Shown here: piece after piece, positions 1 through 10,892 of the stretch | Layout of the letters: each line of letters opens with the position of its first letter | How positions within the stretch are numbered: position 1 is the first letter of the stretch | NCBI GenBank assembly: GCA_030704615.1 | Contig: CM060733.1 | Location: 43,028,001-43,092,000, forward strand | Length of the DNA: 64,000 nucleotides | Direction of reading: 5' to 3' | DNA from: Takakia lepidozioides | Lineage: Eukaryota > Streptophyta > Takakiopsida > Takakiales > Takakiaceae | Notes under the pieces: generated by a model | Database searches by the model: none | Told to the model about the DNA's origin: nothing | Seen by the model: the letters and a program-made list of their open reading frames with translations, nothing else | Position numbers and translations under genes: made by a program

Positions 1-700
1 AAATAAAGGAAGAGGGGACGGTGGCCCTCAAAGCTTTATTGAATGGAGAATAATAAAGTATCGCAGGGGTAGCAAGGAAAAAATAACCTTGCAGGAAGCC
101 ATGCAGACCAACAATGCATGGGACACTGCCTCGTAACCGGAGTCCAGGGGTAGAGCCTAACAGAAGCTAGAGAGTACTAGAAGCTACCACGTTTCCTTCT
201 AGAATGACCAAAAGAAAGATGAATTTTAGATATAGTATTCCTGAGGCTGCGCTTGTGACGCCAATTGACCTGGGGCTTTTCTCCTTCAACTGGGGACACC
301 ATTGCACTATGAGAGCTCCCAGCACGTGGGGAGGGCGTTGTGCCATGTAACCCGAAGTTCAGAGATTATGGTGCAAAAGAACACCTTCTCCCCATGATCC
401 ATCGAAGGTAGCGATAAGTTGTTGTCTCCATCTTTCAGAATTTCTGTGAAAAGCTGCAACTAGAACACGCCATGCTTTCCGAGCTTCAGACAACATGTCT
501 AAGTGAGCTATAGCTCTAAGACAAGGGGAAGAACCATCAAAATGCACGGAACACCTAGCTTTCCGGACATTCCAAAGAATGCGAGCATGCGAAGCGGCCC
601 ATACAGGGCAGCTGCTCCAAAGAGCGCCGTCATAAAAACGCTTCCCAATCTTGAAAATATCATAATTGATGGATAAGACAGCCTGCGTGTACAAAGTACA
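1..700 (-). mobile_element. LINE (non-LTR retrotransposon) 3' fragment
   Basis: Read on the minus strand, an open frame at 694-359 (111 residues) has the tryptophan- and cysteine-rich character of the region after the reverse transcriptase in plant LINEs (a 'RILWNVRKARC' segment resembling the usual LW.IWKARN motif). About 300 bases downstream, at positions 1-45, lies the reverse complement of a 3'-tail motif (AATAAAGC...GGGCC.C.GTCCCCT) that recurs at four or five other places in the window beside A-rich tails. Coding remnant plus tail suggests a 5'-truncated LINE running off the left edge. The assignment rests on motif resemblance only; the frame is short and probably dead. Confidence 0.5.
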
Positions 701-1042
701 AAAGAATTGTTATTTTACAAAGAAAAATGGGACGGTATATATAGTAATAAGCAAGTCAGTGTATAGATACGTCACTGTTAATAGGACCGTATTGGATAGG
801 GGAGTAGTCCGACAGCGTTACTCTGGGGGGGACTTCCAGCTGCGTAAATGCACAGCTTCTTTTCCCTGCTGGATGGCTCAGATCACTTGAAGATATGGGT
901 GGATGGCTCAGATCCCTAGTATTAAAATAAAAGAAATGAATTTAGAAAAGAAAAGATGACAGGGCGGAAGATCCCACGGATCCCTGCCACGGATCCTGGA
1001 GATATATGACGTGATATTCCATCGGCTAACGTCCAGCGATTC

Positions 1043-1330
1043 TTTTATTGGCCAGATTGCGACCTCAAAAAATAAAATCGAATATTTTGTCGCAAATTGC
1101 CTGTTTTTTCATGGATGAAATCGCCAGACTTCTCCAAATAAAAAATAAATCTCTCAATTTAAAAAAAATAAAAAAATTGTGGATGAATTCGGCAAATATG
1201 GATGATATAAATGGATTAAAGTACAGAGGTGGATGAATTTCAGCGGATGAACAGAATTTATGGCTATTTTTTGTAAGACTCCGTAGCCACTTGTGCTGTT
1301 TTCCAATTCCTTAAGAGAAACCCTGATAAC
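1043..1330. repeat. Dispersed repeat, copy 1 of a pair
   Basis: This stretch closely resembles 24460-24745 in the same orientation. Shared landmarks are CGACCTCAAAAAA, TTTTTCATGGATGAAAT, CCAAATATGGATGATATA, GTGGATGAACAGAAT and GTAGCCACT.GTGCTGTTTTC. The second copy lies inside the Mutator-like element at 23555-25095. No coding potential is evident. Confidence 0.7.
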
Positions 1331-1439
1331 GTCCCTGCAAATAAGAGAAAAAAACCCATAGATTTTTACGTACAGGTATAAATGAGCTTTGGTTCTGATC
1401 AGCAAGGGAGCGACATTGAAATTTGAACCTTTGTTTAAT

Positions 1440-1490
1440 TTAAATTGATTAAAAGGGCCTCTGTCCCTTTCATTAAAAAAATAAAAATAA
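1440..1490 (+). repeat. LINE/SINE-type 3' tail (GGGCCTCTGTCCC + A-rich)
   Basis: The motif GGGCCTCTGTCCC is followed directly by an A-rich tail. The same arrangement occurs near 6046, 6856, 17481 and, more diverged, 55308. This looks like the conserved 3' end of one retroposon family; the bodies are 5'-truncated beyond recognition. A G-run (about 12 G) follows at 1553-1564. Confidence 0.55.
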
Positions 1491-2179
1491 AAATCTCATG
1501 CCCCATCGAGATCCACATTATTATCAGAATATCTATTACACCATAAATTACAAGGGGGGGGGGGCGGGGGTGGGGTGGGGGTCAAGAGACACCATAAATT
1601 CCGCTTCCTTTTGGAGGCGTCATATATTAGATTATGATACATAAAAGCTCATTCAAATACATTGTAATGAGTCGAACAAACTCGATTCTTTAACTTTGTA
1701 TTGCCATCCAATGCAGCTTGCTCTCTCTCTCTCTCTCTTCATGCGCATTCTCTCTAGTCACAATTTTGTAATGAAGCCAAAAATGTGGTTGTCCAAAATC
1801 TTTTGTACAGTAAGTAGCCAAACATACCTTTTCAAGTATGCAATCGAACCTTTTTTTTATTAAAAAAATATATCTATTTTAGTTTCTGTAGATCACCGTG
1901 TCGCCAGGCAAAAGACTAGTATCCCAACCTAAACTTGATTCTATTAACTTATTCACTTGTACCATACTAGGGGCAAACAAATAACCATTTGAAAAGTGCA
2001 AATGGCTTAATGTGCCACCTGGTTCCATTTGAAAAAAGAACCTCCCAGACACTTGTCATCCACAAAGAAACTTACATGGACATCACAATGCCCTCCCACT
2101 CTAACTTATGTGAGAGCACTTGGTTCTTTTTTAGGCTGTCCCGCACTCAATAACAGCAGTTAGTTGAAACATAGCCCCT

Positions 2180-2610
2180 CCGGATAAAAGAATAAAAATA
2201 CACATTTTACATCCTAAGGGTATAGATGAATTAGTACCGGATATGGTTAAATACATATTTTTTTTATTGTTTATCCAAATGTATATTTCATATATATGAA
2301 CAATATACTCAACAATGCTTGCTATATATTTCCAAGGGTAACCCAGCTACATAACACAACTTTGCGAGCTCCAAAATCTAAGATTCACATAGAGGAGGAG
2401 GTGGAGCACAAGCTGTGGGATAATGATCATTTTGAGCTCAAACTTACCCACCTCCGAGGTAGTTAGGCTATATGCACATCCTAACACTCCGGTTCTACAT
2501 AGGGCAAAGTTAATTTTCTATCAATAATCCTCCGGTTATATTTTCATGGCGGGTAAGCAATAATGCTAGGTCCGGTTACATTTAAATGATTATACTTTGA
2601 TATACTTTCT
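2180..2610. mobile_element. Degenerate copy of the TATACCC Mutator-like element
   Basis: This segment resembles the internal part of the 806-bp element at 41627-42432. Shared blocks include ATACCGG.TATGGTTAAA, CTAGCTACA..ACACAACTTTGC-like sequence, CACATCCTAACA..CCGGTT, CCTCCGGTTATATT and ATGGCGGGTAAGCAA. The termini have decayed and I found no target-site duplication, so the boundaries are approximate. Confidence 0.6.
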
Positions 2611-2924
2611 CTATGCTACTGCACTGTAAGGTACTCCTACCCATGTAGGCCCCTTTGCAGGTATTTCCCAAGTGGGTCCAAGTCAGACCCCAAATGTGAT
2701 AGCCACTTTAGTGGGCGTGGCATGTATTAGCGTTGCGCGGCCCGCATGCAATAGTTAGCTTTATTTGGATGGCAACCTAGCTGTCCAGTCGTGTTTGGTG
2801 GATTTGAGTATTGACCCATGGTATCAATTCACTGGTATGGAAAACCGACCCCAGCTGGTACAAAGAGTTCCACTACCTAGTACCGACCATTGCATCCTAT
2901 ATATACATATATAACGGCCCCAAG

Positions 2925-3015
2925 GGCTACTATTGAGGCAAGAAGGTGGACACCTTTGTGACACCGATCGGTGGATTACTTGGTATGTGCCCATTACCAC
3001 TCGGCTTCAACTTGG
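2925..3015 (-). repeat. SINE-like head fragment
   Basis: On the minus strand this reads GCCGAGTGGTAATGGGCACA, then a box-B-like stretch, then CGGTGTCACAAAGGTGTCC. It matches the better-preserved tRNA-derived SINE at 55745-55915 (GCCCAGTGGTAATGCCCGCA ... GAGTGGTGTCACAAAGTTGT), with an internal deletion. Confidence 0.5.
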
Positions 3016-3019
3016 TTGC

Positions 3020-6000
3020 CAAAAGGGCCCGGCCGCACCGGACTCATTTCTTCAGAGAGCCGCTGGCTAAGTTAGCGACCAGATTAAAAGTTAAACAAGG
3101 GTGTGAACTTACAGGCTTACACTCTATTGGTCTAAAAAATAGTAATTTCAGGGGTCCGGTAATTCCAGGGAGGGAAAACTTTGAACGTGCATTGTCGGCA
3201 GCCATGATGGGTATGCCCAACCATCCATACGATCATATATCATACCCAACGTTCCATACATCCATGTGTATGGCAAGACATGCGGTGTAAGACATGAGTG
3301 CGGGCCGCGGTTGGTCCGCGGTACGCAAAGTGACCGCGTGGCAGGTGCTTTGAAATGAGCAGAGACAGACACGGCGGCACGGACAGGCCAGTTGACGTGA
3401 CGAGGAAGAAAACGACGAGGACCGGCCCCCTCTCTCTTCGGACTTTGGTGCAGCCCTAATAATAGTGCGGCAATCCTCCCCATCATTTGCTGCTCTGCGT
3501 TTCTCGTCCGAGGAATGAAGCGAGCCATGGCATTGACCAGGCATCCACACTCGCTGCTGTGGTACGTATTGTGTAGGCAGGCAGGAAGGGAGCCGGAATC
3601 AGGGATGGGGACTCAGGAGTCGGGAGTCGAGCCTCGGACCCACAGACGCAGAAACGGACTGTAAGTTCCTCTGAATTCCGATTCTCCACTTTTTCCAGAG
3701 ATTCCTCTCGTCAGAGTTAGAATCATAGTCTTGCACAGTGCAATTGTACAAGAACAAGAGTTGGCTTAGCTGACAGCGCAGGAGCATGGCAAGGGAATGG
3801 AGGTGTAAAGTAAGTAGGGTAGATATTTTGAGCACAGCAACTTGCCCCACCTACTCTTGCAATCAAACATGATCCTACCGACGCCCAGACCAGCACACTC
3901 ATCATTCACACCACAACCATCGTTGTGGGTACGGCAAGGCCTTTGATTACACACTCACAGTTCCCAGGATGTAGTTCCATTCTTGCAAATGTAATGAGTG
4001 AAGAGCATTAGTGCTCAACTTCCACAGAGATGTGGGAGTCACTGTACAGTCTCAAGCAAGTGTGGGGAGGGAAGGTATGGAGGGCACAAGTTGTTGGTGG
4101 AGACGATGGTTGCATAAGTAAATGCCCACTGAGACATTTTTTTAGGGGGAAGGGGAGGAAGCCCTGTAAGTCATATTAATGAAGGATGTCCTGGAAAAAA
4201 TAACCAGGACAGGCCGCCTTAAGGCTTACATCTTTGTAAGCGTTTGTATGACTATATTGATTTATTTGTTTTATCTTTTCAAAGGACTGCCGTCAGGAAT
4301 TTTGGAGTGCTCAGGGGTACCCAAAATTCTGATGGTTTGGGGCCCTACAGCAAGGTTGACTTTACCACGTGGCAGGCAGATGGGGCTGGGTCCTGCATTT
4401 GCAGGCGACGGGTTTGTCGATGGGGTCCACAAAAACGGGCTCACACAAAACAGCCCCCGGGAGTTCATGGGTTTTGATGACGTGGCCCCTTTTTCTTTGC
4501 CGGAAGGCCTAAGTAGGAAATCCCTTTTTTTGCAATCTCTGCCTGTAAATAGCTTAGGATGGTTTCATTTTTTTTTCAGGGTAGTGAGTATGAAGGCGAG
4601 CAACAACATGACAAGAGGAATTTTGCTTCCCTCAAAAATTGGGGGTGATTTGGGGTGATTTGGGGTCATGTGATAGAAATGGCCATTTTTACCCCCTTAT
4701 TTTCCCATACAAAGCAACCATTGTGAATTTTTGGAATTTGGCTCTAGATTTTTGGGTGGACATGCTGAAGGTGCCATACAATTAGAATCTGGAGCCTGGA
4801 TAAAAAAATTCTAAATGGTAGGCCATGCCATAACCAATTTTTCACTATAAAAATGAAAATAGTAGAAAAATTTGGCCTAGCATTTTTGTTATAATCTTCC
4901 TAATTAGACCGTCAAATCTCCTAAGATTTTCAAAAGGGGGTGCATGAAATAGGTAGGATCACTTTGGTACAGTTGGGATGTGTGTCAAATGAGAGATATA
5001 TTCTCATCCATGAGGGTAGGTCTGGGTTTGGACATGGCCCACAAAAAACAGGCTCGTAGACCAATGAACTCAAATAACCATGAATGATTAATATTTTTAG
5101 ATGTAGTAGAGTAATATTTTAGATTTTGTGAATAAATCTTCAATAAAATAGTTACATTTCATATCAAGATTTAGAAATATTATAACGTATTTTTTAGTAA
5201 TTTTTTAGTAGTTGTTTTAAAGAAAAAGGAATCCTGGGAGTGACAGCTCACAACTCAGGCCCTTGAGGAGGGGGAAAAATAACCCCCTTTCATTTATGGG
5301 CCATGGAGGCACACAGGAAGATAGTAATTTGCTTTGTTATGCTATAATGTGTTATCATCTTCTAAATTCCACATTTAGGTCTTTATAGCTACTTCAAGTT
5401 TAACCTTAAAGGGATCGCCATTGGGCAAATGTCGCCCTCCAAAAATAAGTGACATAAGACGAGTTAACTCAAGCAACACATCCACATTGTTACATCCAAA
5501 AAAAATGAACCTTATCATATTCACCTTGGTTACCATGTACATCCTAGCAAATTGCGGAGAAATTCACCATACAAGAAGAGAGATTTTAGTGTTTTAGTGG
5601 GGGTTTTTTCGGGTTTTAGGATTTTGCAAAGTTTGAAATTTGAGCTTTCAAGACCAAGCTCCTTGGGGTTGATTTTTCCTGCTTCTGCTTCCCACATACA
5701 ATGTTGTAAGGTATTCTAGCGAACTATTATGAAAATTTAACGGCAAACAACATTTTGTTTTTATGAGGGTCATTTGTATGTGTTTGAGGGAGGGGTCACA
5801 ATGACCTCCATAGCTTGGCAACTCAAGGTGAACCCGTTCCAAAACTTGAATCATTGACAATGAGATGTTTCACTCAATCCCTTCAATGAGTGTATGAAAT
5901 GCACAATGGAGCCCACCCCTCAAAGGAGGCAATACCCGCATGGGGAAGACGCTCTTATTTAAGCTAGCTTCGGATCGCGTTATATTATAATGCACTACCA
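3020..6000. other. Intergenic, no gene recognised
   Basis: Many short overlapping frames occur here but none carries a motif I recognise, and they look like chance frames. The sequence is AT-rich with scattered simple tracts and probably consists of old transposon debris. Confidence 0.5.
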
Positions 6001-6029
6001 TCGTGAGCCTGGTAAAAAGAAAAATCTAT

Positions 6030-6115
6030 AGAAACTCATCAGGGCCTCTGTCCCTATTCACTATAAAAAAAACAAAAGATATATCTAGATCCAAGGATAG
6101 AATTTATAAAAAATA
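6030..6115 (+). repeat. Retroposon 3' tail
   Basis: AGGGCCTCTGTCCCTATTCA followed by an A-rich tail marks another copy of the 3'-tail family seen near 1450, 6856 and 17481. The upstream body is not recognisable. Confidence 0.5.
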
Positions 6116-6639
6116 TCACCCAAGTGAGCCCAACTGTGGGCCAATTATGTCTCGCCCACGTCAACTCTGCATGGCCCCTCTTGCATGCTGCCATTTCATG
6201 ACCCTTGTGTTTCCTAAAAATTATGTAGGTGGGAGAATTTGGTAGATCTTAGTAGTTTCAATGTGAGAAGGTGGGCCATGTTGTCACAAGTTAATTAAAA
6301 TGCACTTGGAACCATTAAAAGCTAATAAGATTTGCAAAAAGTACATAGAAAAATTCACTTCCTCCAAACCTGAAACAGGGTTAGGTGTTAAGTAGGTTTC
6401 AAGTGATCACCAGAATTTTTCAGGTCTTACTTTGACTAGAAAAATATTATATAGTTTGCCGGTGTCTCTAATTCCTCTTAACCACATGTATTTTGGTTAC
6501 ATTATTGACCTACAGGCTGGCCAGTAAGTCGACAATAAATTTTATTCAATATCTGATAACATAAATCCTTCTACCTTGTCGGGTGAGATATAATCTTCAT
6601 CCCTTCCCTTGGGCGGTATCCCATGAGCTCTGTGCTCGG

Positions 6640-6900
6640 CGCCTCATGGCCAAGTTTTTTTTTTTTCTTAATAATAAATACGGGAAGAAGCCCTTGAAAT
6701 GAACTAAAAGGGAGAGTCGCGGGAAAAACAAGCAATTCATCGCATAATTGCTCATCCTAGTTGACGAGACATTCCCTTTATGTTTTGTGCCTTCACAGCC
6801 CCCGGAGGTTATTTTTTCCTCATTGTTCTCCTTTTTTCTATAAATAAATTTCCAGGGCCTCTGTCCCCTGTTCTGTTTTTTTTCAAAAAAAAATGAGATA
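6640..6900 (+). repeat. Retroposon 3' end
   Basis: The block ends with AAATTTCCAGGGCCTCTGTCC, a T-rich stretch and an A run. Upstream it contains CCCGGAGGTTATTTTTTCCT, which is nearly repeated at 7095-7115 (CACAGAGGTTATTTTTTCCT). Both look like 3'-terminal pieces of one retroposon family. Confidence 0.5.
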
Positions 6901-7457
6901 TGTCGGTACAAAGGAATATAATTAAATAATTTAAAAATAATAAATACATGGTTATGGTCTGTCCAATATGCTTCTCTAGTACAATGTCGGCGAGGTACAT
7001 TTATCCAAAATGTGATCTAATTGATAGCCATAAATAATAATTATTTTTTTCTTATAAGTTCGAATAGTATTACTGTAAATTATGCATTTATGGCCCCACA
7101 GAGGTTATTTTTTCCTCCTTCTGTCAGCTTTCAATGTGGTAGCGTTTCATTGCTATCCAATACTCAAACCAAAGTGATATATAAAAATCTATAAAACCTG
7201 TAATATTTGATTAAAATCGTATTAAAGATCATTAAAAATAAAACAATATATATTTGTATATATATATATATATATATGCATAATTTCCAAGGAAATACCC
7301 GGCCCTAGCAACTGGGCCTTGAGGGGGAAAATAAATGCATGGAATAAATGCGAGCGATGTAGGACATGGGTGTCAATGTATGTGTTTGTTAGCTTCTCAT
7401 GGGTACTGCAAAGAAGCACAAAGATTTGGGCATATATTTATCCAAGGATCTGAATCT

Positions 7458-7498
7458 AAGTCTGCAAGTCAAAAAAAAAAAAAAAAAGTCTGCAAGTC
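7458..7498 (+). repeat. Poly(A) tract flanked by an 11-13 bp direct repeat
   Basis: GTCTGCAAGTC occurs immediately before (7460-7470) and immediately after (7488-7498) a run of 17 A residues (7471-7487). With the two preceding A residues the duplication could be 13 bp. This is the footprint expected from target-primed retroposition in which essentially only the poly(A) tail was inserted. Confidence 0.6.
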
Positions 7499-7690
7499 TT
7501 GTTTACATGCCTAACGACTCAGTTTTAGATGCCCTACTCAGTAATGACTCCCTATTATCATGGGAACAAAGGTTTCAGATTGCATTGGGGGCTGCAAGCG
7601 GTTTGGAATATTTGCTTAAACATTGCTCTTCCTACATTATCCACAGAGATATCAAACCCAGTAATATCCTGCTTGACAGGTACTATTGCA
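7495..7690 (+). pseudogene. Receptor-like kinase fragment (kinase subdomains V-VIb)
   Basis: The frame reads [14 protein letters not shown], then [20 protein letters not shown], then a short spacer and [14 protein letters not shown]. This is the hinge through the catalytic HRD loop of a plant receptor-like or receptor-like cytoplasmic kinase. The catalytic HRD and DIKPSN residues are intact, but the glycine-rich loop and VAIK lysine upstream, and the DFG/APE segments downstream, are missing. The frame continues into unrelated sequence. It is an isolated exon-sized relic beside retroposon debris and is not expected to be functional. The L-type lectin RLK family is possible but cannot be fixed from so short a piece. 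Confidence 0.75.
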
Positions 7691-7929
7691 CAATTGAAGC
7701 AACTCCATTCTCTTTTCTACAATTGTCTATATATACAGCTCTTCTAACATTCCGTAGAGTAACGACTACAACTCTAGACAACAGATTTGACAGGACTTTG
7801 CTGGTTGTCAGCCACCGATGTGACCTGTATGCATTGCATCCCACACTTAAGTTACTGATTGTGCATCAGGAAAGTGCTAATAGCATAGCAATCAAGATTG
7901 GAGCATTGTGCTCATAGCAATGATCAAAT

Positions 7930-8600
7930 TGCAAGTACTGGAATAACGTGTTCATCCATCAATCCTCTTGAAGAAATCTATTTAGATTACTCCAATGTCC
8001 ATGGGCTCAACTCCTTCATCCACATCTTTGCCTTGATCTTGATGTTTCTCCACCGTCTCATCTGTCTCCTCCACATTGAGGACAATATAAGGGGAGAGAT
8101 GTCTTTCTAGTAATCGTCACCTCTTTGGACACCTTGAACCTTGTTGGTGACCCAGCAGCACAGCCACAACAAACCGAGGTGAGGCCGATAGTCCATGATG
8201 TTCTTTCCACCAATTAGCGGTTATTTTGATCTCCTGACATATTGTTGCTCTAAATGATCTTACCCACACCAACAACCTGAATGTCTTGTCCAGGTATCAT
8301 TGCAAGATTCATAAGTTTGAGGAATTGGTCCTTATTCTTAGACAATTCTTTTAGGACCGTGTCTGTCAAAACAGTTTGCCTTCTCTATTTTTTTTCTCGA
8401 TCAATGTATTTAGATCCCCACTTGCTGTCGTATTCTCAATATGCGGTATCAGATTTGTGTCACAAAAAAGTATCAAAGTCATCCTTTGGAACCCCATCTA
8501 CATACAAGAACGATCTATACAACTCCTCCTTGGCAAACTCGTCGACCTCTTCCTGAAAAAAAATGTTATACTGAGCTCACAAAAGTGTGACCATAACCTA
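7930..8600 (-). pseudogene. Decayed minus-strand ORF, unknown
   Basis: On the minus strand this region reads as protein-like sequence broken by several stops: an acidic EEVDEFAKEELYRSFLYVDG segment, a DSKWGSKYIDREKK segment, and KDQFLKLMNLAMIPGQDIQV further downstream. Continuity of the reading is better than expected by chance, but I do not recognise the family. It may be the remains of a transposon-encoded protein. Confidence 0.3.
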
Positions 8601-9144
8601 GTCACATAAAAATATATTGAAACGATTTAACGATGTATGTATGCATAACAATTAGGTATAATCAACTCGCAATGAAAACAACTATTACATGTTAGAACCA
8701 AACTCACGTTTAACTCCGCCAGAGTATATGACTACATTAGCCTGCCTAGGCAAGCCCACCTTCTAAATGCCGTTATTTACAAAATTGATTCTCGACTTTT
8801 TCCTGGAACATGAAACAAAGGCATGCGGAGGCGTCATAGATTGACACAGGAAAATGCTTCTTGCCTTTCTCCTTTGGTAAGAAACTTTCTTTATAGCTCA
8901 TTGCTGATTCCTTATTACTTATAGCTTGCTCGAGAGTATTCACGATCAATACATGAACGTACGATCGTACAAACTAGTGATCACCAAAACATTGAAACAT
9001 TAAAAACATAAAGCCACAATTATTTTATTTCTATACAAACTATATGTACATAATTACAATATAGTTCAACATCACGTATCATTACATTTGAAACCAAGTT
9101 CATTGTGTGCGACTAAGTCGTTAGCATGACCTACATTGTAAATA

Positions 9145-9974
9145 GGGGGTTGGTAGGACGTGAGCATAGAGGTGAGCAGAGCTCACGTGAGCACAAACCC
9201 ATGGTCATGGGGATTTTATGTTTTTAAACTGCGGTCACATGAGTTATATGTTTTCAAAAAGGAATTAAACCATTGGCGGATATAGAGACACGATGCATTT
9301 ATAGGGTTTATGTGATGTATATCTATAAGCTCCAAGTTCCACATATCTACAGTTTTGGTATCCTACAAAAGAATAACACATTAGGGAAAGACAAAGTCAC
9401 AATAACCAACAACATCCAAAACACACAAATACCAAATAATAGTTGAACATTTCATATAATGGGGCAAACAATGGGTTTCATTAACGAAAAAAAATCAAGG
9501 TATCGAATTTCGCCAGCAAAATAACGGATTTCGCCATCAAAATAATGGGTTTTGCCAGCGAAATATTGGGTTTTGTCGGCGAAATTTTCAGAAATCGTTG
9601 CGTAGGTCATTATCCTATGGTTTCGTGGGCGAAACAAAATGTGTTGTGCTTGGTTTTGCATATAAGAGACGACGTGAGATTGTTTTATTTCACTAACGAA
9701 TTGTTATGTGCTGCGTACAGAAAAGTTAACCACGGAAATAGGGTGCCCGTCCATATTAATGACTCATTTTGTGCCTATTTCTCCTGTGTCTATGTCTCTT
9801 CGTGTGGTTTGTGCTCACGTAAGCACAAGTATGCTCGTGAGCACAAATTGTACATTTTAGTTTCACTATTGCATCTTTTCAAAGAATATTCTAAGAATTT
9901 ATGGTATATCATCTTTCTGCTCATGTGAGCAGGCTTATGCTCATGTGAGCTTGCTCACATGCTACCCAACCTCC
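9145..9974. mobile_element. hAT-like non-autonomous element (MITE) with 8-bp TSD
   Basis: An 830-bp unit is bounded by an 8-bp direct repeat TGTAAATA (9137-9144 and 9975-9982). Its ends are imperfect inverted repeats: GGGGGTTGGTAGGACGTGAG on the left, and GGAGGTTGGGTAGCATGTGA as the reverse complement of the right end. The subterminal regions carry repeated palindromic motifs of the form GCTCACGTGAGC or GCTCATGTGAGC. The middle (about 9490-9590) has a degenerate tandem repeat around GGTTTTGCCAGCGAAAT. No transposase is evident; a 127-residue frame inside has no recognisable motif. An 8-bp duplication and subterminal repeats fit the hAT superfamily, but the terminal bases are not the classic CAGGG. 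Confidence 0.75.
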
Positions 9975-9982
9975 TGTAAATA

Positions 9983-10892
9983 CCGTCGACACTCATATAT
10001 CAAAGTTTTTTGACTAATTGACCTTTAAGAAGTTTCATAAGATCGGATCTTGGAATTTTCAAGACAGCTTGCCAGTTTCCCGTAAGCATTGTAATCATAT
10101 TCTCTCTTGTATCAGTTATACCGGAACAAGCTACCTCCGGTTCCTCTTCAACATCAACGAATAACCAACAAAACTGACAATGACAACGACCATCGTTAGA
10201 TTTACGATGGATTGGGAAATATGACATATCTGGCACACCTCTCTGGGTCTCTCAGTCACATTGTGGGAGAGGTCACGTGTAAATTTCCTGAATTCTGTTT
10301 CATAGAATCACCATAAAATAATAAGAAAATACAATAGTTTGTGATCTAATAGTGCAGCTATTGATGGCATACATGTTGAAGTCCATAAATAAACATAAGG
10401 ACATGTGCGGAGACATAATTCTTTTCCACATTCAGACACGCAAATCGACAACCCTCTATCCGATAGTAGTCCCGAATACATATTAGCCAAAATCTATCGA
10501 TGTGGCCCCTTGTCTTGCCTACAAACAAAAATTTGGCACTAGGTGGCATCCTAAGAATATCGCTTCCATGGATGATGTTTTGCATCCCCAGATGCAGTCC
10601 AGAATGTCCAAAAAATGTATTGTCTGTCCGTTCATACTCGCCGTGACGAAAGCGTAGGAAGACTTGTTTAAAAAAATCAATATATGAAGCGAGGCAGTTT
10701 GCTTTGTTTTACCGTCGTTGAGATGTCCCAAACCAAACCGCGGGGCCGTTGGAAAGCCCTCCATGTATATCGAATTTCACGTACTTTTGGTCGCTGGAAA
10801 TTCGCAAAAAATAGCAAAGTGGCCTTTCCTGGAGCAATGATGGGATATGTCAACATATGAAGGCTGGAGAGGAGGGACATGATGTGTCAACA
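9983..10892 (-). other. Upstream region of MLO with unassigned minus-strand frames
   Basis: Several minus-strand frames (10236-10000, 10585-10358, 10764-10519, 10880-10677) have protein-like composition but no motif I can assign. The 10236-10000 frame contains a C-x-C-x2-C cluster (CHCQFC) and could be an exon remnant. The interval also serves as the promoter region of the MLO gene that begins at 10893. Confidence 0.25.

Noticed and set aside
3148-3550. Overlapping minus-strand ORFs of 105-126 residues
   Set aside because: Two frames are open over the same bases and neither shows a motif; most likely GC-driven chance frames.
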